A stretch of DNA of 8,591 nt from Planctomycetaceae bacterium (lineage in GTDB: Bacteria > Planctomycetota > Planctomycetia > Pirellulales > Thermoguttaceae). The notes below the pieces were generated by a model that worked only from the letters and a program-made list of their open reading frames with translations, was not told where the DNA came from and ran no database searches. How positions within the stretch are numbered: position 1 is the first letter of the stretch; each line of letters begins with the position of its first letter. Made by a program: the position numbers and the translations under genes. The stretch covers positions 1 to 8,591 of the forward strand of contig JAIRYX010000227.1 in NCBI GenBank assembly GCA_031267635.1, read 5' to 3'. This document shows, piece by piece, positions 6,678-8,591 of this stretch.

Positions 6678-6792
6678 TCATCACTCTTGAAAATTTAGTT
6701 TTCATCAAAAAGGACATTAGGGACAAGAGAGACTGTGAGGACATAATGAACAGTAAACACTGTCTTAAAAATCGAATTTTCAAGCGTGATGA
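6678..6792. repeat. Inverted repeat with 18-nt arms
   Basis: TCATCACTCTTGAAAATT (6678-6695) is the reverse complement of AATTTTCAAGCGTGATGA (6775-6792) with one mismatch. The 79-nt interior contains a smaller palindrome, ACAGT-AAAC-ACTGT (6750-6763), and two AGGACAT copies. It is unrelated in sequence to the metG-flanking repeats. It may be a small non-autonomous element remnant, or a structure in the leader of DUF1559 gene A. Confidence 0.6.
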
Positions 6793-6797
6793 AGGGT

Positions 6798-6866
6798 AGT
6801 AACCATAAGATGACAACCATTCAGTGAAAGACTGCCTATCTTAAGTTTGTTATGTGAATGGTTACT
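6798..6866 (-). terminator. Hairpin overlapping the stop codon of lipoprotein B
   Basis: AGTAACCAT (6798-6806) and ATGGTTACT (6858-6866) form a perfect 9-bp stem that includes the lipoprotein B stop codon (6862-6864). An alternative pairing joins AACCATTCA (6815-6823) with TGAATGGTT (6855-6863). There is no T-run downstream on the minus strand, so a classical terminator is not supported; a 3'-end protective stem is possible. Confidence 0.35.
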
Positions 6867-7380
6867 TATTTTTGTATTGGGACAAATCAATTTCCATTGT
6901 TACGCCGGATTTTTCGGTAACAACAATCTCAATCGGGCTGGAATTGCTGTTTTCCAGTATTTTGGGAATGATACGGTTCTTTTCCAAAAATTCTTCCTGC
7001 TTCGCCTGTTTTTTCGCTAACACTGGCGGAGGCAGATTTTGATCCGCTTCAACCGGCATTAAATCCTCCGGATAATGAGCTGTTTTCAGTAACACAATGG
7101 AATAGGTTCCAACCGGAACACCGTTTCCCGTGTAAGAACCACGTGTTGACTGTAGCTTTGTAATTCCCTGAACATTCGTTATTCCGTTACACGCAAAAAC
7201 TCCGCGCGGTTCCTTACTATTCAGTCTTACTGTTACACCTTCGACCGGCTGATTGCCGTCGATCACTGTTATTGTTACGGGATAAAGTTTTTTTAATTCA
7301 TCCGGTACTGTAACGTTATTACAACCGACACAAATCGGCAAACTTAACAGAGAAACAAACATCAGTAAAAGTAATCTCAT
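6862..7380 (-). CDS. Probable lipoprotein B downstream of DUF1559 gene B
   Basis: The product is 172 residues. The signal sequence MRLLLLMFVSLLSLPICVGC ends with Gly-Cys, and Cys20 is the probable lipidation site, although the lipobox (CVGC) is not ideal. The mature part has YPVTITVIDGNQPVEGVTVR (33-52), a carboxypeptidase-regulatory/Ig-like beta-sandwich start. GVPVGTYSIVLLKT (88-101) has the 'P.G.Y.v.l' pattern of such domains, followed by a Lys/Glu-rich linker and a last strand, GVTMEIDLSQ. Function is unknown; an envelope location is inferred. I start at ATG 7380, 6 nt after GGAG (7387-7390). ATG 7383 and TTG 7386 lie too close to that site. Only 35 nt separate it from the end of DUF1559 gene B, so the two are very probably cotranscribed. 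Confidence 0.75.
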   Translation of the reverse strand: MRLLLLMFVSLLSLPICVGCNNVTVPDELKKLYPVTITVIDGNQPVEGVTVRLNSKEPRGVFACNGITNVQGITKLQSTRGSYTGNGVPVGTYSIVLLKTAHYPEDLMPVEADQNLPPPVLAKKQAKQEEFLEKNRIIPKILENSNSSPIEIVVTEKSGVTMEIDLSQYKNK

Positions 7381-7386
7381 CATCAA

Positions 7387-7395
7387 CTCCTTTCC
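7387..7395 (-). promoter_or_regulatory. Ribosome binding site of lipoprotein B
   Basis: On the minus strand it reads GGAAAGGAG. Three start codons follow in a row (TTG 7386, ATG 7383, ATG 7380). The spacing of 6 nt favours ATG 7380. Confidence 0.65.
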
Positions 7396-7998
7396 GAATA
7401 TGCTGAAATATAATGTTACAACGAGGCTGACTCACCGCCGTTCCGTGAACCGTAAGCTCCCCAGACTCCAAATGGTGATTTTCCGCTTGGGGTGGATGGA
7501 GTGGGAAACGCATTGTTGGTTCCACTATCAATAGTTTCCGAAACGAAAGTCCCCGAACCATCCATCAAAGTAACATTAACGCCGCCAGTGTGAAAACTGG
7601 TCGCTGAAAACAAGGCATTATAGCGTGTTGCTCTATTGTAACAAGAAGGAGAGTTTGGAGGAAGCGTCGTCGTGAAACCGATATGATACCAATGACCGCC
7701 GCACCATTGCCAACTGTATTTATAAGTGAAACCATTGGTCATTCCTCCAACACCGAATTGATATTCGTTGCCGGAAACTGAACCGATACAAACAGACCGG
7801 TCGCTTAAATATCCGCTGCTAAAACCTCCATCTGCCGCAACCGCATACGTGGCAGCCTGAGTCTTCACATTTGTGGAATTGGCATTGTAATCATCGACCG
7901 CCTTTTCACTAAAACACAGAGTATTACTCAGTCCGTCACGTACTGCACTGATCGGATGATACACACAGTATCCGAAAGGTCCGCGAAGATTGGCATCC

Positions 7999-8035
7999 AC
8001 TGACCACGCACCGGGATTGTCTCCGTAATTGAACC
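7999..8035. repeat. Direct repeat copy 1 (37 nt) in DUF1559 gene B
   Basis: This 37-nt segment (starting ACTGACCACG, ending AATTGAACC) is identical to 8065-8101. The period is 66 nt, a whole number of codons, and the 29 nt between the copies (8036-8064) occur once and carry the stop codon. Confidence 0.95.
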
Positions 8036-8064
8036 ATTTTTACAAAAACCATAACAATAATGAA

Positions 8065-8101
8065 ACTGACCACGCACCGGGATTGTCTCCGTAATTGAAC
8101 C
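8065..8101. repeat. Direct repeat copy 2 (37 nt) in DUF1559 gene B
   Basis: An exact copy of 7999-8035 in the same orientation. It is probably the end of the original gene body, since it joins smoothly in frame with the upstream coding sequence. Confidence 0.95.
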
Positions 8102-8433
8102 GGTAACAAGTATAACCGGTATGATCATCGGGTTTTCCCGTAACACCATTAGAAGGACAAATCAACGCATCAAGTTGAATTGCCTGCGGATTGTTTTTTC
8201 CACCGTGAGCCGCAGAAATGGTGTGAGCAGTCCAATTACCCACAAAGTAAACATTTTCGGACATAAACCGGTCGTACACCGAATTTTGTTCCATGTAGGG
8301 GAGCAATGCGATAAGACCGCCCCAACGACCTACGTCTCCATTGTTTAGTTGCCCATAAGGTTCTCCCAAACCTGCGGGAAGAGCCGTGCGAGCATCAACA
8401 TAATTGTGTACCGCAATTGTCAATTGCTTCAAT

Positions 8434-8591
8434 TTGTTACTACACTGCATTCTTCTAGCGGCTTCTCTTGCTGCTTGAACGGCGGGTAAAAGGAGTGCAA
8501 TCAAAATTCCAATGATTGCTATCACTACAAGAAGTTCGACAAGGGTAAATGCTCGGCGAACAAGCGATTTTTTCCAGAATGGAAATAGAAG
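8434..8591 (-). repeat. Near-identical 5' cassette in DUF1559 gene B
   Basis: The partner of 6063-6220, in direct orientation 2371 nt apart. Recombination between the two would delete the region between them and fuse the head of gene B to the body of gene A. Confidence 0.95.

Larger units (their letters stand above)
6380..6861. other. Intergenic stretch between the two DUF1559-lipoprotein modules
   Basis: These 482 nt are AT-rich and presumably hold the promoter of DUF1559 gene A. TATAGT at 6433-6438 on the minus strand is -10-like, but I see no matching -35. The stretch contains inverted repeats at 6678-6792 and 6798-6866. The frame of gene A stays open up to 6517, but with no ribosome binding site and no signal-like sequence. 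I see no separate gene here. Confidence 0.6.
7416..8591 (-). pseudogene. DUF1559 pseudopilin-like gene B, 5'-partial and interrupted by an in-frame stop
   Basis: Read from the window edge, the frame gives LLFPFWKKSLVRRA then FTLVELLVVIAIIGILIALL, so the pseudopilin leader and helix match gene A residue for residue; the start codon lies beyond 8591. The head continues through LPYMEQNSVYDRF and LICPSNGV to a TAA at 8040-8042 (183 visible residues). The same frame then continues for 207 residues with DUF1559 landmarks: DGLSNTLCFSEK, FHTGGVNVTLMDGSG, and GSRNGGES near the end. Only this stop separates the parts; there is no frameshift. It lies in a 66-nt insertion bounded by 37-nt direct repeats (7999-8035, 8065-8101), so FNYGDNPGAWSV is encoded twice. 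Removing 66 nt restores a continuous gene. It could be a recent mutation, a reversible on/off switch or an assembly error. An ATG at 8000 could in principle start the distal part, but no membrane anchor would result. Confidence 0.85.

Noticed and set aside
7928..8149. A minus-strand ORF with GSITETIPVRGQ encoded twice
   Set aside because: This is another frame of the 37-nt direct repeat inside DUF1559 gene B. The duplication creates the apparent peptide repeat; there is no independent evidence for a gene.

Overview
The window looks like chromosomal DNA of a planctomycete (Planctomycetota) with a rather AT-rich genome. The best evidence is two genes for DUF1559 proteins. These carry a pseudopilin-type N-terminus (FTLVELLVVIAIIGILIALL, then AVQAAREAARRMQCSN), a hallmark of that phylum, and each is followed by a small lipoprotein gene of a type common there. 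The phylum call is confident; anything finer (for example a host-associated low-GC lineage) is a guess.

Layout. 1-204 (+): the 3' end of a MauE/DoxX-like membrane protein gene. 205-726: a gene-free stretch dominated by an inverted repeat of about 335 nt (215-549), followed by small palindromes in the metG leader. 727-2787 (+): metG, a complete methionyl-tRNA synthetase with the C-terminal tRNA-binding domain. 2788-3036: a second, smaller copy of the same palindrome family, a terminator-like hairpin and another imperfect hairpin. From 3037 to the end every gene is on the minus strand. Read 5' to 3' on that strand they are: DUF1559 gene B (7416 to past 8591, broken by an in-frame stop), lipoprotein B (6862-7380), a 482-nt intergenic stretch with inverted repeats, DUF1559 gene A (5129-6379), lipoprotein A (4460-4954), and a Tat-exported PHP-family metal-dependent hydrolase (3037-4200).

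How they fit together. metG is a housekeeping gene flanked on both sides by related palindromic repeats. The minus-strand half holds two modules of the same order, DUF1559 pseudopilin-like protein then lipoprotein, both aimed at the cell envelope, followed by an exported PHP protein. The 5' parts of the two DUF1559 genes are almost identical in DNA (156 of 158 nt, both differences synonymous) while the rest has diverged. This suggests recent duplication or gene conversion of the leader cassette.

Most worth a second look: the 335-nt inverted repeat and its relatives around metG; the homogenised DUF1559 5' cassette; and the 66-nt insertion in DUF1559 gene B, bounded by 37-nt direct repeats. That insertion introduces one stop codon, and recombination between the repeats would remove it exactly and in frame. 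No tRNA, rRNA, CRISPR array or transposase gene was seen.
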